From: Bifidobacterium breve
GTDB taxonomy: Bacteria > Actinomycetota > Acidimicrobiia > Acidimicrobiales > Acidimicrobilacustridaceae
Length of the DNA stretch: 58,116 nucleotides
Assembly: GCA_945860545.1 (NCBI GenBank)
Contig: CAMAQM010000010.1
Span: forward strand, 1 to 58,116
Direction: 5' to 3'
A model generated the notes under the pieces. It saw only the letters and a list, made by a program, of their open reading frames with translations, had not been told where the DNA came from and ran no database searches. The position numbers and the translations under genes were made by a program. Shown in pieces: positions 1-8,121 of this stretch; the stretch's first letter is position 1; each line of letters starts with the position of its first letter.

Positions 1-1
1 G

Positions 2-325
2 GTTGCGGATCTTGGCGACGGAACAGTCGGCTTCACCACGCTTGCGGACAGCGGGAAGGTCAAGCGTCTCGGTGCAAACGCTGAGGTGCGTGTCTCGCCG
101 TGCACGATGCGCGGGGTGGTGCACGCCGGCACCCCGTCGTGGAAGGGCACCGCACGCGTGGTGCGCGGTGCCGACTGCGCCCGGGTGCGGCACGCCATCA
201 AGCGCCGCTACCACGTCCAACTGCTCCTCACTGATCTCGCCGGACGTCTGCGACGTCACCGTGGAGGGGAGGTTGGGATCGTGGTGTCGTTCGCCAGTGG
301 CACCGAGCGCTCAACCCAGTCATAG
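2..325 (+). CDS. PPOX-class F420-dependent oxidoreductase, C-terminal part (5' end outside window)
   Basis: The reading frame enters the window already open (first full codon at base 2) and stops at 323-325, giving about 107 residues. The visible part reads like the second half of a pyridoxamine-5'-phosphate-oxidase-like split barrel: a 'GTVGFTTLADSGKVKRL' strand followed by 'VRVSPC..RG' and a 'GTARVV' strand. This layout is typical of actinobacterial PPOX-class F420-dependent proteins, which bind deazaflavin F420 or flavin and reduce small substrates. The F420 assignment is by family resemblance; the N-terminal half cannot be seen. A cofC-like F420 biosynthesis gene elsewhere in the window (45157-45738) is consistent with it. 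The gene is convergent with the next one, with only 5 bases between stop codons. Confidence 0.7.
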   Translation, partial: VADLGDGTVGFTTLADSGKVKRLGANAEVRVSPCTMRGVVHAGTPSWKGTARVVRGADCARVRHAIKRRYHVQLLLTDLAGRLRRHRGGEVGIVVSFASGTERSTQS

Positions 326-330
326 CCCGC

Positions 331-1662
331 TTACCCACCTCCGGCGTTCCCCACCTGGGCGACGGTGAGGATGATTGACGGGATTGCTGGCCGGTCGGGA
401 TCGGTCCGCGGCCCCTCGGCGAGGAACACGGCGTTGGGCTCGCTGGCAGACCACACGATCTCGTAGTAGTCGCAGACGCCGGCGGTGCACGTAACCGGCA
501 TGAAGAAGTTCCACGCCGCCACCGACCGCGCGGTATTCGACTCGGTGTACACGTCGGTGCTCGACCAGGGCACGTTCACACCGTTGCGGGTGAGCCAGAT
601 CGACAGGTCGGTGGCGTTGCCCCCCTGGAGCCTGATGAATTGCGCCGAGAACTGCACGTCGTACACCCCAGGTTGATCAAAGGAGATCCGCGAACCTGAG
701 ATAGCGGGATCCCATCCCGGGTTGTCGGTGCACACGCCGTCTGCTCGGCAGATCTTCACACCGGCCCCGTCAGGGTCGGCGTCACTGAACGTCATGGGGT
801 AGGCCGTGTTCGCATCGGTGGCTGGTTGGGTGAACCGACTGATGAAGCTCGCAAAGCCTCCGAAGCTGACGGGGCCAGGCTCGCCCTGGGGTCCCTGCGG
901 TCCGGTTGGACCTACCGGTCCTTGGTCACCTTGGGGGCCAGTCGATCCCTGCGCCCCCGTCGGGCCCTCTGGACCCGCAAGCCCCTGCACACCCTGAGGG
1001 CCAGTCGCACCTTGCGGGCCGGTCTCTCCCGCCGGTCCTATGTCCCCCTGCGGGCCCGGGAGCCCTTGGGCGCCCTGCGGCCCCGTGGTGCCCTGCTGGC
1101 CGGTCTCGCCCGCCGGTCCGATTTCCCCCTGCGGGCCTGGAAGCCCTTGGGCGCCCTGCGGTCCAAGGTCACCCGCCTCGCCAGTCGCACCCTGGGGTCC
1201 TCCCACCCCCGCCGTGCCCTCGGGCCCCCGCAACGAGTCGATGAAGTCCTGTTCACTGCCGACATTGCCCAGTGAACGCCAGACGCCATAGGCCGACGCC
1301 CCAGTGTGTCCGCCCGCACCTCGTTCGCCCGGAAGGCCAGCGGCCCCTGTGGTGCCTGCGGGACCGCGCAGGGAATCAAGGAAATCCTGTCGGGTGCCCT
1401 CGTTGCCGAGGCGCAGCCACACGTCGTACGCGCTCGCGCCGCACAGGCCTTGCTCACCTCGTGACCCCCGCTGACACCACCAGTCGTCCTCGCGACCCAA
1501 GAAATACTGGGTTCGAGGGAGGAACAGCGCAACCACAGCCACGATCAGTGTCACGGCAACCATTGCAGCCAGGACTCGCTGGCGGCGCCTGAGCCGGGCG
1601 ATCTCCTCCGGCTCGCGTGCGTTCGAGGCGGCTTCGTCGTGCGGTTCGCTCGGATCAGACAC
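331..1662 (-). CDS. Membrane-anchored collagen-like surface protein
   Basis: A 443-residue protein. The GTG at 1662 is chosen because GGAGGAG sits 5 bases upstream; an in-frame ATG at 1683 lacks such a site. Order: charged N-terminus, one membrane helix (about 31-49) preceded by Arg residues (cytoplasmic N-terminus expected), two copies of a 26-residue repeat 'GASAY..W..LGN.G...DF.DSLRG' (75-100 and 121-146), about 115 residues of Gly-X-Y collagen repeats (147-264), and a C-terminal domain of about 180 residues. That last part looks like the C1q/TNF-type beta-sandwich caps on bacterial collagen-like proteins such as BclA. It contains Cys pairs ([14 protein letters not shown]). It is probably a trimeric stalk projecting from the cell. 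A possible -10 box TACCCT lies at 1718-1713. The exact role (adhesion, surface coat) is unknown. Confidence 0.85.
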   Translation of the reverse strand: MSDPSEPHDEAASNAREPEEIARLRRRQRVLAAMVAVTLIVAVVALFLPRTQYFLGREDDWWCQRGSRGEQGLCGASAYDVWLRLGNEGTRQDFLDSLRGPAGTTGAAGLPGERGAGGHTGASAYGVWRSLGNVGSEQDFIDSLRGPEGTAGVGGPQGATGEAGDLGPQGAQGLPGPQGEIGPAGETGQQGTTGPQGAQGLPGPQGDIGPAGETGPQGATGPQGVQGLAGPEGPTGAQGSTGPQGDQGPVGPTGPQGPQGEPGPVSFGGFASFISRFTQPATDANTAYPMTFSDADPDGAGVKICRADGVCTDNPGWDPAISGSRISFDQPGVYDVQFSAQFIRLQGGNATDLSIWLTRNGVNVPWSSTDVYTESNTARSVAAWNFFMPVTCTAGVCDYYEIVWSASEPNAVFLAEGPRTDPDRPAIPSIILTVAQVGNAGGG

Positions 1663-1788
1663 TTGCGCTCCTCCGGTATGCACGTGCAGTGGGGGAACGC
1701 ACCGACTGGGTCAGGGTAACGGCGAGAAGAAGCTCTGCGATCGGGGCTGGTTCGGCGACCTCGTCAAGGTGAGCGGAACGAGAAGGGG

Positions 1789-3078
1789 TTACGCGCCGAG
1801 AATCGCAGCGGCCACGCGTCTGCCGGAGTGCAACGCCCCCTGGATCGACGACGTGTCGCGATGATCGCCGGTGACCCAGACGTGGTCGGCGACGCTGACC
1901 TTCTTGCGAGGCGTGAACGGTGGTGACTGCACCGGCTGGGCGTGTTCAATGTGATCCACGCGAAGGACTCGCCAGGTGTCGACCTGCGCTCCGAACCAGT
2001 TGCGCATCTGGTCGGTGACCTCAGTTGCAAGGTTGGGGGACGGCGGGGGAGGACCTTGACCGGATCCTCGGTCAGGTCGAGGGCACGCGGCGGCAATCAG
2101 CGCCTGGTTGGCGGGCGCGTAACCCGGTTGCGCCTCGCTCATCATCGCCACATTGAGCGCCGGGCCGCTTCGATCAGCGTCAAGGAACAGGAGTGGTTTG
2201 GTGACGGGGGACCGTGGCGCTGCGAACCAGCAGCACGACACCGCGTGCCCCGGCACCGAAGGGAGCCCAAGGAGGTCGGCCGCACCGGGGCCTTCGGTGG
2301 CGACGATGACGTGCGCACCTTGGTGGTGGGTGCCGTCCTCGGTGGTGGCGCCGTGGTGGTCCACGGCGACAACGCGCTGTCCGAGCAGAAGCGCACTGTT
2401 GGGTAGGCGTGCGGCGAGTTGATGGGGGATGGCACCCATCCCATCAGCGGGCAGAGCGGAGTCGCCTGATGCGAGACAGCGATAGACGATGTCGAACATG
2501 CGGCTCGAGGTGGACAGCGACGGGTCGAGTTGGATGCCTCCGAACAGTGGTCGGAACAACCGGTCGATGGCGTGGTCGCTGAACCCTTGCCGCCGCAGGT
2601 GCTCCTCGGTTGACGTGTCGGGTGCCCGCAGCAACTCAACCGCCGACCCGCGGGTGACGCGTTGGCGAAGTTTCGCCACCCGGAGCTTGTCTGCGATGCC
2701 GATCACCGGGGTGAGGGCGGTGCGCACCACCGCGGTGGGACGTCTGAACGGATCGGAAACGGTGTGAAACCTCCCGCCGTGACGGATCGCTGCCCCAGGT
2801 TCAAACGCTCCGAGTCGCAGCGCTTCGACGTCGAGCATTCTCGGCACCTCGGGGTATGCGGTCAGTAGCACCTGAAATCCCCGGTCGAGCAGGAACCCGT
2901 CAACCACATCGGTGCGTACCCGGCCCCCCACACCGTCAGATGCCTCAAGGACCCGGACGGAACGCCCGGCCTCGTGGAGGTGCACCGCCGCAGCGAGTCC
3001 GGCGAGGCCGGCGCCAACGATCACGACATCCACAGTTTGTTGGTCGCTCGCCACTGCATCTGGGTTCACCGAGGTCAC
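1789..3078 (-). CDS. FAD-dependent oxidoreductase (amine oxidase / phytoene desaturase-like)
   Basis: A 429-residue protein. The N-terminal dinucleotide-binding motif 'VDVVIVGAGLAGLAAAVHL' is followed by 'VLEASDGVGGRVRTD', the two signatures of the flavin amine oxidase/CrtI superfamily. The C-terminus 'VWVTGDHRDTSSIQGALHSGRRVA' is the second FAD-contact motif of that family. It is a soluble flavoprotein whose substrate cannot be read from sequence; relatives act on amines, carotenoids or retinoids. GTG 3078 is preceded at 6 nt by TAGAAC (3090-3085), suggesting a leaderless transcript. It is divergent from the heliorhodopsin gene with 145 bases between starts. The pairing could mean a role in chromophore or photo-oxidative chemistry, but that is inference. 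Confidence 0.85.
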   Translation of the reverse strand: MTSVNPDAVASDQQTVDVVIVGAGLAGLAAAVHLHEAGRSVRVLEASDGVGGRVRTDVVDGFLLDRGFQVLLTAYPEVPRMLDVEALRLGAFEPGAAIRHGGRFHTVSDPFRRPTAVVRTALTPVIGIADKLRVAKLRQRVTRGSAVELLRAPDTSTEEHLRRQGFSDHAIDRLFRPLFGGIQLDPSLSTSSRMFDIVYRCLASGDSALPADGMGAIPHQLAARLPNSALLLGQRVVAVDHHGATTEDGTHHQGAHVIVATEGPGAADLLGLPSVPGHAVSCCWFAAPRSPVTKPLLFLDADRSGPALNVAMMSEAQPGYAPANQALIAAACPRPDRGSGQGPPPPSPNLATEVTDQMRNWFGAQVDTWRVLRVDHIEHAQPVQSPPFTPRKKVSVADHVWVTGDHRDTSSIQGALHSGRRVAAAILGA

Positions 3079-3189
3079 CCCACCGTTCTAGCCGCAGCGG
3101 TGCCCCACATCGATGTTCGGTGCCGCCGTGTCACCCTCTCTGCATCGCCCCATCTCGGTTCGGTATGTCGTGGTCCGACCAGCATCAGG

Positions 3190-3217
3190 TTGCCGGTGAG
3201 GACTTGGCGCCTAGCCT
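3190..3217 (+). promoter_or_regulatory. Predicted leaderless promoter of the heliorhodopsin gene
   Basis: A -35-like TTGCCG (3190-3195), a 16-base spacer and a -10 box TAGCCT (3212-3217). Six bases later comes the ATG at 3224. There is no Shine-Dalgarno sequence, so the mRNA probably begins at or next to the start codon. Confidence 0.6.
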
Positions 3218-3223
3218 TGCCCC

Positions 3224-4054
3224 ATGAGCACCGATCAGGAATCGACCACGACCGACGCGGTGACCAAGCGACTCGGTGGCCTGAGGAACTGGAACGTCGG
3301 GGTCGGTCTCGCCCACCTCGCCCAGGCGGTGTTGTTGCTGGTGATCGCCAGCGACTTCGCTATCCCGCTGGTGGCTCAGGTCCAGACCGGCCCACCTGGG
3401 TCACCGCTCACCGTCTCCACCACGTTCTTCGAGGTGCGGTTCGCGTGGATCATCGCCGCGTTCCTCCTCCTCGCGGCAGCGGACCACCTTCTGATGGCGT
3501 CGCCGTGGCTGCGGCCCTGGTACGAACGCAACCTGCTCGCCGGCCGCAACACGGCTCGTTGGGTTGAGTACTCGGTGTCAGCGTCGCTGATGGTGGTGTT
3601 GATCGGCATGTTGACCGGCATCACCGATCTCTACGCCGTGATGGGTCTGTTCGCCGCCAACGCCGCCATGATCCTGTTCGGCCTTGTCATGGAGCGCGTC
3701 AACCCTGAGCAGGTCCGGCTCGGTGCAGGAGATGGTGCCGGCGGGTCGGGGGCGTCAGTCGACTGGTGGCCGTTCACCTTTGGGTGTCTGGTCGGCATCG
3801 TGCCCTGGGTGGCAATCGTGGTGGCGTTCGCCGCGTCCTCGGCCAACGGTGGCGAGATTCCCGTGTTCGTCTACATCATCTTCGGGTCGCTCTTCGTGCT
3901 GTTCAACACGTTCGCCCTGAATCAGTGGTTGCAGTACCGGGCGAAAGGCCGGTTCCGCAATTACCTCTACGGCGAGAAGGTGTATCTCGTCCTGAGCCTC
4001 GTGGCAAAGAGTGCACTAGCATGGCAGGTGTTCGCCGGGACGCTGGCGGACTGA
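3224..4054 (+). CDS. Heliorhodopsin (retinal-binding seven-helix membrane protein)
   Basis: A 276-residue integral membrane protein that matches heliorhodopsins, not type-1 pump rhodopsins. Hallmarks: 'RNWNVGVGLAHLAQ' in helix A, 'RWVEYSVSASLM' in helix C, and 'YGEKVYLVLSLVAKSALAWQVFAGTL' spanning the end of the protein. K262 in the last helix is the expected Schiff-base lysine and E115 the counterion. H31 and H88 ('AADHLL') match the conserved histidines of the reference protein 48C12: H23, H80 and E107 all shift by +8, whereas K241 shifts by +21. An extra stretch of about 13 residues therefore lies between helices C and G, most likely the Gly/Ala/Ser-rich loop near 165-180. Heliorhodopsins bind retinal, have slow photocycles and generally lack pumping; their cellular role is debated. 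The gene stands alone with its own promoter. Confidence 0.96.
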   Translation: MSTDQESTTTDAVTKRLGGLRNWNVGVGLAHLAQAVLLLVIASDFAIPLVAQVQTGPPGSPLTVSTTFFEVRFAWIIAAFLLLAAADHLLMASPWLRPWYERNLLAGRNTARWVEYSVSASLMVVLIGMLTGITDLYAVMGLFAANAAMILFGLVMERVNPEQVRLGAGDGAGGSGASVDWWPFTFGCLVGIVPWVAIVVAFAASSANGGEIPVFVYIIFGSLFVLFNTFALNQWLQYRAKGRFRNYLYGEKVYLVLSLVAKSALAWQVFAGTLAD

Positions 4055-4119
4055 CAGGGTCCGGCTCCGTCGGCGGAGCAAGAATGGATCGCGATACCGG
4101 ATCTCCCGGGGGGTGATGC

Positions 4120-5979
4120 GTGGTGGCAACCCGTCAACAGCGACGCATGAGCAAGTTCACTGCGGCCGCACTGGCAACAGCCGTACTTGTGGCACTGACG
4201 GTTCCGTCGACTGCGGCGGCACTGTCGCCGCCTGCACCACCGGTTGCTTCGGTGGTGGCCAACCCGGGCCCGGTGAAGATCGGGATCGTCGGCGGGGAAC
4301 TCCTGGCGGCTTCGGGGGTGGCTCTACCGCTGCCGTCCTGTGGTGCCGAGGCAGGGGCGTGCGTCTGGATTGACGGTGAGGTGCTCGCTGATGGGCGACT
4401 CATCGTGGACGAGCGCGCCGTTGATCTCCCCGCCGTGGACGTCCCCCTCGGTGAACTTGGTGTGCCCGTGTCACTTCGGGTCGCACCGTACCTTCGACCC
4501 ACCTCGGGTTCGGTGGTCTCCCCTGCGGGACAACTCGTTCGTCTGGGTTTTGAACTCGGGGCCACGGTCGCCGTCGACCTCAGTGGGCTCGGCCTCGGGC
4601 CACTGCTCGGTGGCGTCGACCTGTCGTGCTCGGTCGGCCCGGTCCGGGTGACTCTCACGAGTGGTGTCAGCGGCCCACTGACCGGCGTTCCCTTGGATCC
4701 CGATACCGGTGCTGCGTCGCTGGTGGACGGTGCCCTGACAGTACCTCCGCTGACCTGCTCACCGTTCGTCATGTCCACCCTCCCGATGCTGGCCAACAGT
4801 GGCCTGCTCTCCTCTGTGCTGCCGGGTGGATTCGACATCAACGCGTTGCTCGGTGAGATCGACCTCGGTGCTCTGGTCGGGGGGTTGGATCTCGGAGACC
4901 TTGATCTTGGTGGTCTCGACCTCGGTGAGGTCAATGTCGGTGCGTTGCTCGGCGACCTTGGCGGCATCACACTCGACCTGTCTGATCCCCGTGGCTCGCT
5001 CAACAGTGTGAACGCTGCGCTCAATCTCCCCACGGCGCCAGGCGCCATCGGCGTCCGTCTGAACGTGGTGATCAGCCAAGGAACCGATCCCGGTGGCGCG
5101 ACGATCCTCCCGGGCGGTGCGCTCTGGCCGGCGCCCGGTTTCTTTGATGTGCCGTCAGGGGAGTTCTTCACTGAGCCGGTCCAGTGGCTCGCCGCCCACG
5201 GAATCACCTCAGGCGTCCGACCCGGCTACTTCGATCCCCAGGGACCGGTGACCCGCGGTCAGATGGCGGCATTCCTTTGGCGGACGATGGATCAGCCATC
5301 GAGTGACGACGACTGCGGATTCGCCGATGTCGACGAGGGTCGGTACTTCTCCGCAGCGGTGTGCTGGCTCAAGGAGAACGGGATCACTGTTGGTGTCGGG
5401 GGGAACGGGTCCATCTTCGCTCCCGACGCCGTGGTGAAGCGCAGCGAGATGGCCCTCTTTTTGTGGCGGCTGACGGGCGAGCAGCCAGCCCTGGCAACGA
5501 GTGGGTTCGCTGACGTTGCTCGTAACGCCACGTTCTCCTCTGCGGTGGACTGGTTGAGGGAGGCGGGCATCACCAACGGTGTCTCCGCCCGCTCATTCGA
5601 TCCAGCCGGCCGGGTATCGCGTGGTCAGATGGCGGCGTTCCTCCATCGACTGGCATCGAATGCTGGCGCATGGCCCGAGTCGATGCGGCTCCCCAGCTCA
5701 GCTGACGGGGAACTGCGGTGTCTGGCCATTGGGGTCTGCCCTCCAGGTGATGGCTCGCCGACCGAACCGGATGATCCCGGCACCATTGACCCCGCTGTTC
5801 CACCCAACGTCGTTGGGTTGCGAACCCGTCAGGCCATTGAGCGTCTCGTCGAGGCCGGGTTCGGTGCCCGGGTCGTGGAGCGGGACGGAACGTCACTTCC
5901 CGTGACGATGGATTTCCGCGACGATCGCGTCAATTTGTCAGTCGTCGACGACGTAGTCGTGTCGGCGAGGGTGGGCTGA
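4120..5979 (+). CDS. Exported SLH-domain protein with inhibitor-like C-terminal domain
   Basis: A 619-residue exported protein. GTG 4120 has a G-rich stretch (GGGGGG) nearby; ATG 4147 (MSKFTAAALATAVLVAL) is an alternative start just before the signal peptide. After the signal there is a domain of about 280 residues that I do not recognise. It has Cys pairs and a run of 'DLGDLDLGGLDLG' (near 250-275) that may form a small solenoid. Three SLH repeats follow (about 341-390, 401-455, 463-515), each with the pattern F.D...F..AV.WL...GIT.G....F.P...V.R..MA.FL.R. The last 60 residues ('VVGLRTRQAIERLVEAGFGARVVERDG...VTMDFRDDRVNL') resemble a PASTA/I78 protease-inhibitor-like module. It probably sits on the cell wall through the SLH repeats. 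Confidence 0.85.
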   Translation: MVATRQQRRMSKFTAAALATAVLVALTVPSTAAALSPPAPPVASVVANPGPVKIGIVGGELLAASGVALPLPSCGAEAGACVWIDGEVLADGRLIVDERAVDLPAVDVPLGELGVPVSLRVAPYLRPTSGSVVSPAGQLVRLGFELGATVAVDLSGLGLGPLLGGVDLSCSVGPVRVTLTSGVSGPLTGVPLDPDTGAASLVDGALTVPPLTCSPFVMSTLPMLANSGLLSSVLPGGFDINALLGEIDLGALVGGLDLGDLDLGGLDLGEVNVGALLGDLGGITLDLSDPRGSLNSVNAALNLPTAPGAIGVRLNVVISQGTDPGGATILPGGALWPAPGFFDVPSGEFFTEPVQWLAAHGITSGVRPGYFDPQGPVTRGQMAAFLWRTMDQPSSDDDCGFADVDEGRYFSAAVCWLKENGITVGVGGNGSIFAPDAVVKRSEMALFLWRLTGEQPALATSGFADVARNATFSSAVDWLREAGITNGVSARSFDPAGRVSRGQMAAFLHRLASNAGAWPESMRLPSSADGELRCLAIGVCPPGDGSPTEPDDPGTIDPAVPPNVVGLRTRQAIERLVEAGFGARVVERDGTSLPVTMDFRDDRVNLSVVDDVVVSARVG

Positions 5980-5989
5980 CCTCACCCGA

Positions 5990-7021
5990 TTAACTGGCCG
6001 AAGTCACCGGCCGGGTTTCGGTTGTTCCGTCGGCGTGGCGAGCGAATCGCTGTTTGTCCGTGCCGTGGATGGGGTCGAGCGAGTCCCACTGCCATGAGCC
6101 GAATCGCGTCCGTTCGTAGTCACGGAAAGCCTGTTCGATCTCTGCCCGGGTGTTCATGACGAACGGCCCGTATCGAGCCACCGGTTCGGCAATCGGCCGT
6201 CCCTGGAGCAGGAGGACTTCGACGCCCCCCTCCCCGGCGGTGAGTTCCACCGGTCGGGTCGGGTCGACCATGACTCCCGTTCCCGAGTCGACCCGGTCGC
6301 CGTCGATGCCGAGCGACGATCCGTCGAACACGTAGAGGGTCCGCACCGAGCCAGCCGCTGCAGCCGGCAGGGTCCACTGCGCCGAGGGTTCGAGCACCAG
6401 ATGCCAGATTGCGACGTCACTGGCGGGGTTGGAGGCCCACGATGCCGGTGGTGGGGGAGGTGGCGTGGCGCCGTTGAGCGGACCGGCGATGACGGTGACG
6501 GTCGTCGTGCGTCCCGCTTCGTCGGTGAACGTCACCGTCGGGATGTCTTCGGACCACAGCATCGTGAAATGTGGGTCCACCATCTTTGAGGCGGCGGGAA
6601 GATTCAGCCAGATCTGGAAGAACTCGGCGTGGTTGGGACCCTCGTGGTCGAGTAGCGGGAACATTTCGGCGTGAGAAATGCCTGCGCCCGCAGTGACCCA
6701 CTGCACATCCCCACGCCCGAATCGGGCGGCAGCCCCCAGAGAGTCGGAGTGGTCGATGAGGCCTTTTCGTACGAAGGTGATCGTCTCGAACCCCCGGTGT
6801 GGGTGCATGGGGAAACCCGGGATGACGGTGCCGTGGTACATGCTCCAGCCGTCCTTGCCCGAGAAGTCAGAACCGATGTTGCGGCCTGACGTCCCCCCGA
6901 CCGGTCCGAGCTGGGTGGTCCCCGCCGGGTAGCGATCGTTGTGGTGGGCGCAGAACAAGAAGGGGTCCACCATGGGCCACTGGGAACCGAGAGGAACGTG
7001 TTCGATGATGGCGTTTCCCAT
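5990..7021 (-). CDS. Pirin family protein
   Basis: A 343-residue bicupin. The motif 'FPMHPHRGFETITFVRKGLIDHSDSLG' followed by 'GDVQWVTAGAGISHAEM' is the classic pirin N-terminal cupin with its metal-binding His/Glu set. Pirins are iron-binding cupins; some act as quercetin dioxygenases, others as regulators, and the role here is open. At 343 residues it is longer than the usual 230-300; the extra length includes a C-terminal tail ('YERTRFGSWQWDSLDPIHGTDKQRFARHADG'-like region) found in one actinobacterial subgroup. The start ATG 7021 has TAGGCT (7033-7028) 6 nt upstream, so it is probably leaderless. The gene faces the SLH gene with a 10-base gap between stops. Confidence 0.9.
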   Translation of the reverse strand: MGNAIIEHVPLGSQWPMVDPFLFCAHHNDRYPAGTTQLGPVGGTSGRNIGSDFSGKDGWSMYHGTVIPGFPMHPHRGFETITFVRKGLIDHSDSLGAAARFGRGDVQWVTAGAGISHAEMFPLLDHEGPNHAEFFQIWLNLPAASKMVDPHFTMLWSEDIPTVTFTDEAGRTTTVTVIAGPLNGATPPPPPPASWASNPASDVAIWHLVLEPSAQWTLPAAAAGSVRTLYVFDGSSLGIDGDRVDSGTGVMVDPTRPVELTAGEGGVEVLLLQGRPIAEPVARYGPFVMNTRAEIEQAFRDYERTRFGSWQWDSLDPIHGTDKQRFARHADGTTETRPVTSAS

Positions 7022-7027
7022 GGGGGG

Positions 7028-7033
7028 AGCCTA
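7028..7033 (-). promoter_or_regulatory. -10 box of the pirin gene (leaderless)
   Basis: TAGGCT on the minus strand, followed by CCCCCC and the ATG at 7021. There is no ribosome-binding site. Confidence 0.5.
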
Positions 7034-7062
7034 CGGGGCCCGGCGGGAAGTTGGTTGGCCTC

Positions 7063-7068
7063 TATCCT
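7063..7068 (+). promoter_or_regulatory. -10 box of the flippase/glycosyltransferase operon
   Basis: TATCCT lies 6 nt before the GTG at 7075. It supports that codon, rather than ATG 7102, as the start of a leaderless mRNA. Confidence 0.5.
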
Positions 7069-7074
7069 TCGGAG

Positions 7075-8121
7075 GTGGCTTCCGGCGACGACCAGCGGGC
7101 GATGCCGCTCCCCTCTGAGGCACCGGCCCCGGACCTGGGAGATGGGCACGCCCCCGAACCGTCGGAGCGGGCCGGCGCCGACGGCGTGACTGGCGGGCTG
7201 ACCCGGTTCGCTACGTGGCTGACGGAGTCCTGGCCCGCTCGAGCGCTCGCCGCAATCAACCGTCGGCACTCGCCGCGTGTGGAGCGGGTTCTTGTCGTGG
7301 TGGCCGCCGGAATCTTCATCGTCGCCACGGTGGTGGCGTGGCGGTCGTTGCCCGAGACGGACGGGCCACTGTCGTGGCCGCCGTTGATCGTCGCCGGGAC
7401 GGTTGGGATTGCTGCGATGCTCGCACTCAACGCCGTCGAGTACCGGATGGCGGCCCGGTCATCGGGGTTGTCGTTGGGGTTTCTCGCCGCCATGCGGATC
7501 AACGTGTTGGCCTCCGCTGCTGCGTTGCTGCCACTACCCGGGTCGGTACTCGTACGTGTGCAGGGGTTGCGTTCGGCGGGCGCCACGTACCGCACGGCGA
7601 CGGCGGCGATCGCCGTGGTGGGTGTGGCGTGGACCGCCACGACGTTTCTCATGGCGGGTGTGGCCCAGTTCGTGGCCGGGGAGTTCGCCCTTGGGGTTGT
7701 GGTGCTGGCTGGCGGTGTCGTGTTGAGTGCCGTTGCTGTGGTGGTGTCCCGGCGCGCCACGGGTGTGCAGTACACCGCGCCGGCCGCTGTGGCCATGGGG
7801 GCGGTGCAGGTGGGTCGGGTCATGGTGCAGGCCGCCCGGTTCTGGTTGCTGGTGGTGGCACTTGGCGCCACGGCGTCGGTGGGTCAGGTGGTTGCATTGA
7901 CCGTCGCCGTGTCGGTGTCCACGGCGATCGCGATCTTCCCTGGCGGTCTAGGCATCCGGGAGTTGCTGGCGGCGGGACTCGCTCCTCTGATCGGACTTCC
8001 GGCGTCGGTGTCACTGGTGGTGGTGGCGGTGGACCGTCTTTTGGGTCTCGTCGCACTGGGCATTGCGGGCCTCGTGCTCGGGGTCGTGCACCGCGGACAT
8101 GCCGAGGAGCAGGAGACGTGA
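7075..8121 (+). CDS. Flippase-like integral membrane protein (lysylphosphatidylglycerol synthase TM / UPF0104 type)
   Basis: A 348-residue protein with about eight membrane helices after a hydrophilic N-terminus of roughly 65 residues. The signature 'AIFPGGLGIRELLAAGLAPLIGLPASVSLVVVAVDRLLGL' near the end is characteristic of the LPG-synthase transmembrane / UPF0104 family. Members often sit beside glycosyltransferases and are thought to help move or modify lipid-linked substrates. GTG 7075 is preferred from the -10 spacing; ATG 7102 is the alternative. Its stop codon overlaps the next gene as GTGA, so the two are translationally coupled. Context (GT-C protein, GT2 enzyme, pyruvyl transferase) points to cell-surface polysaccharide assembly; the exact lipid substrate cannot be told. 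Confidence 0.8.
   Translation: MASGDDQRAMPLPSEAPAPDLGDGHAPEPSERAGADGVTGGLTRFATWLTESWPARALAAINRRHSPRVERVLVVVAAGIFIVATVVAWRSLPETDGPLSWPPLIVAGTVGIAAMLALNAVEYRMAARSSGLSLGFLAAMRINVLASAAALLPLPGSVLVRVQGLRSAGATYRTATAAIAVVGVAWTATTFLMAGVAQFVAGEFALGVVVLAGGVVLSAVAVVVSRRATGVQYTAPAAVAMGAVQVGRVMVQAARFWLLVVALGATASVGQVVALTVAVSVSTAIAIFPGGLGIRELLAAGLAPLIGLPASVSLVVVAVDRLLGLVALGIAGLVLGVVHRGHAEEQET

Noticed and set aside
826-1275. Plus-strand open frames across the collagen region
   Set aside because: They are mirror images of Gly-X-Y codons on the minus strand. The minus frame has a membrane helix, the repeats and a proper ribosome site.
7215-8117. In-frame upstream extension of the GT-C gene
   Set aside because: It overlaps the flippase-like gene in another frame and is Gly/Arg/Cys-rich. 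GTG 8118 with the GTGA overlap is the natural start.
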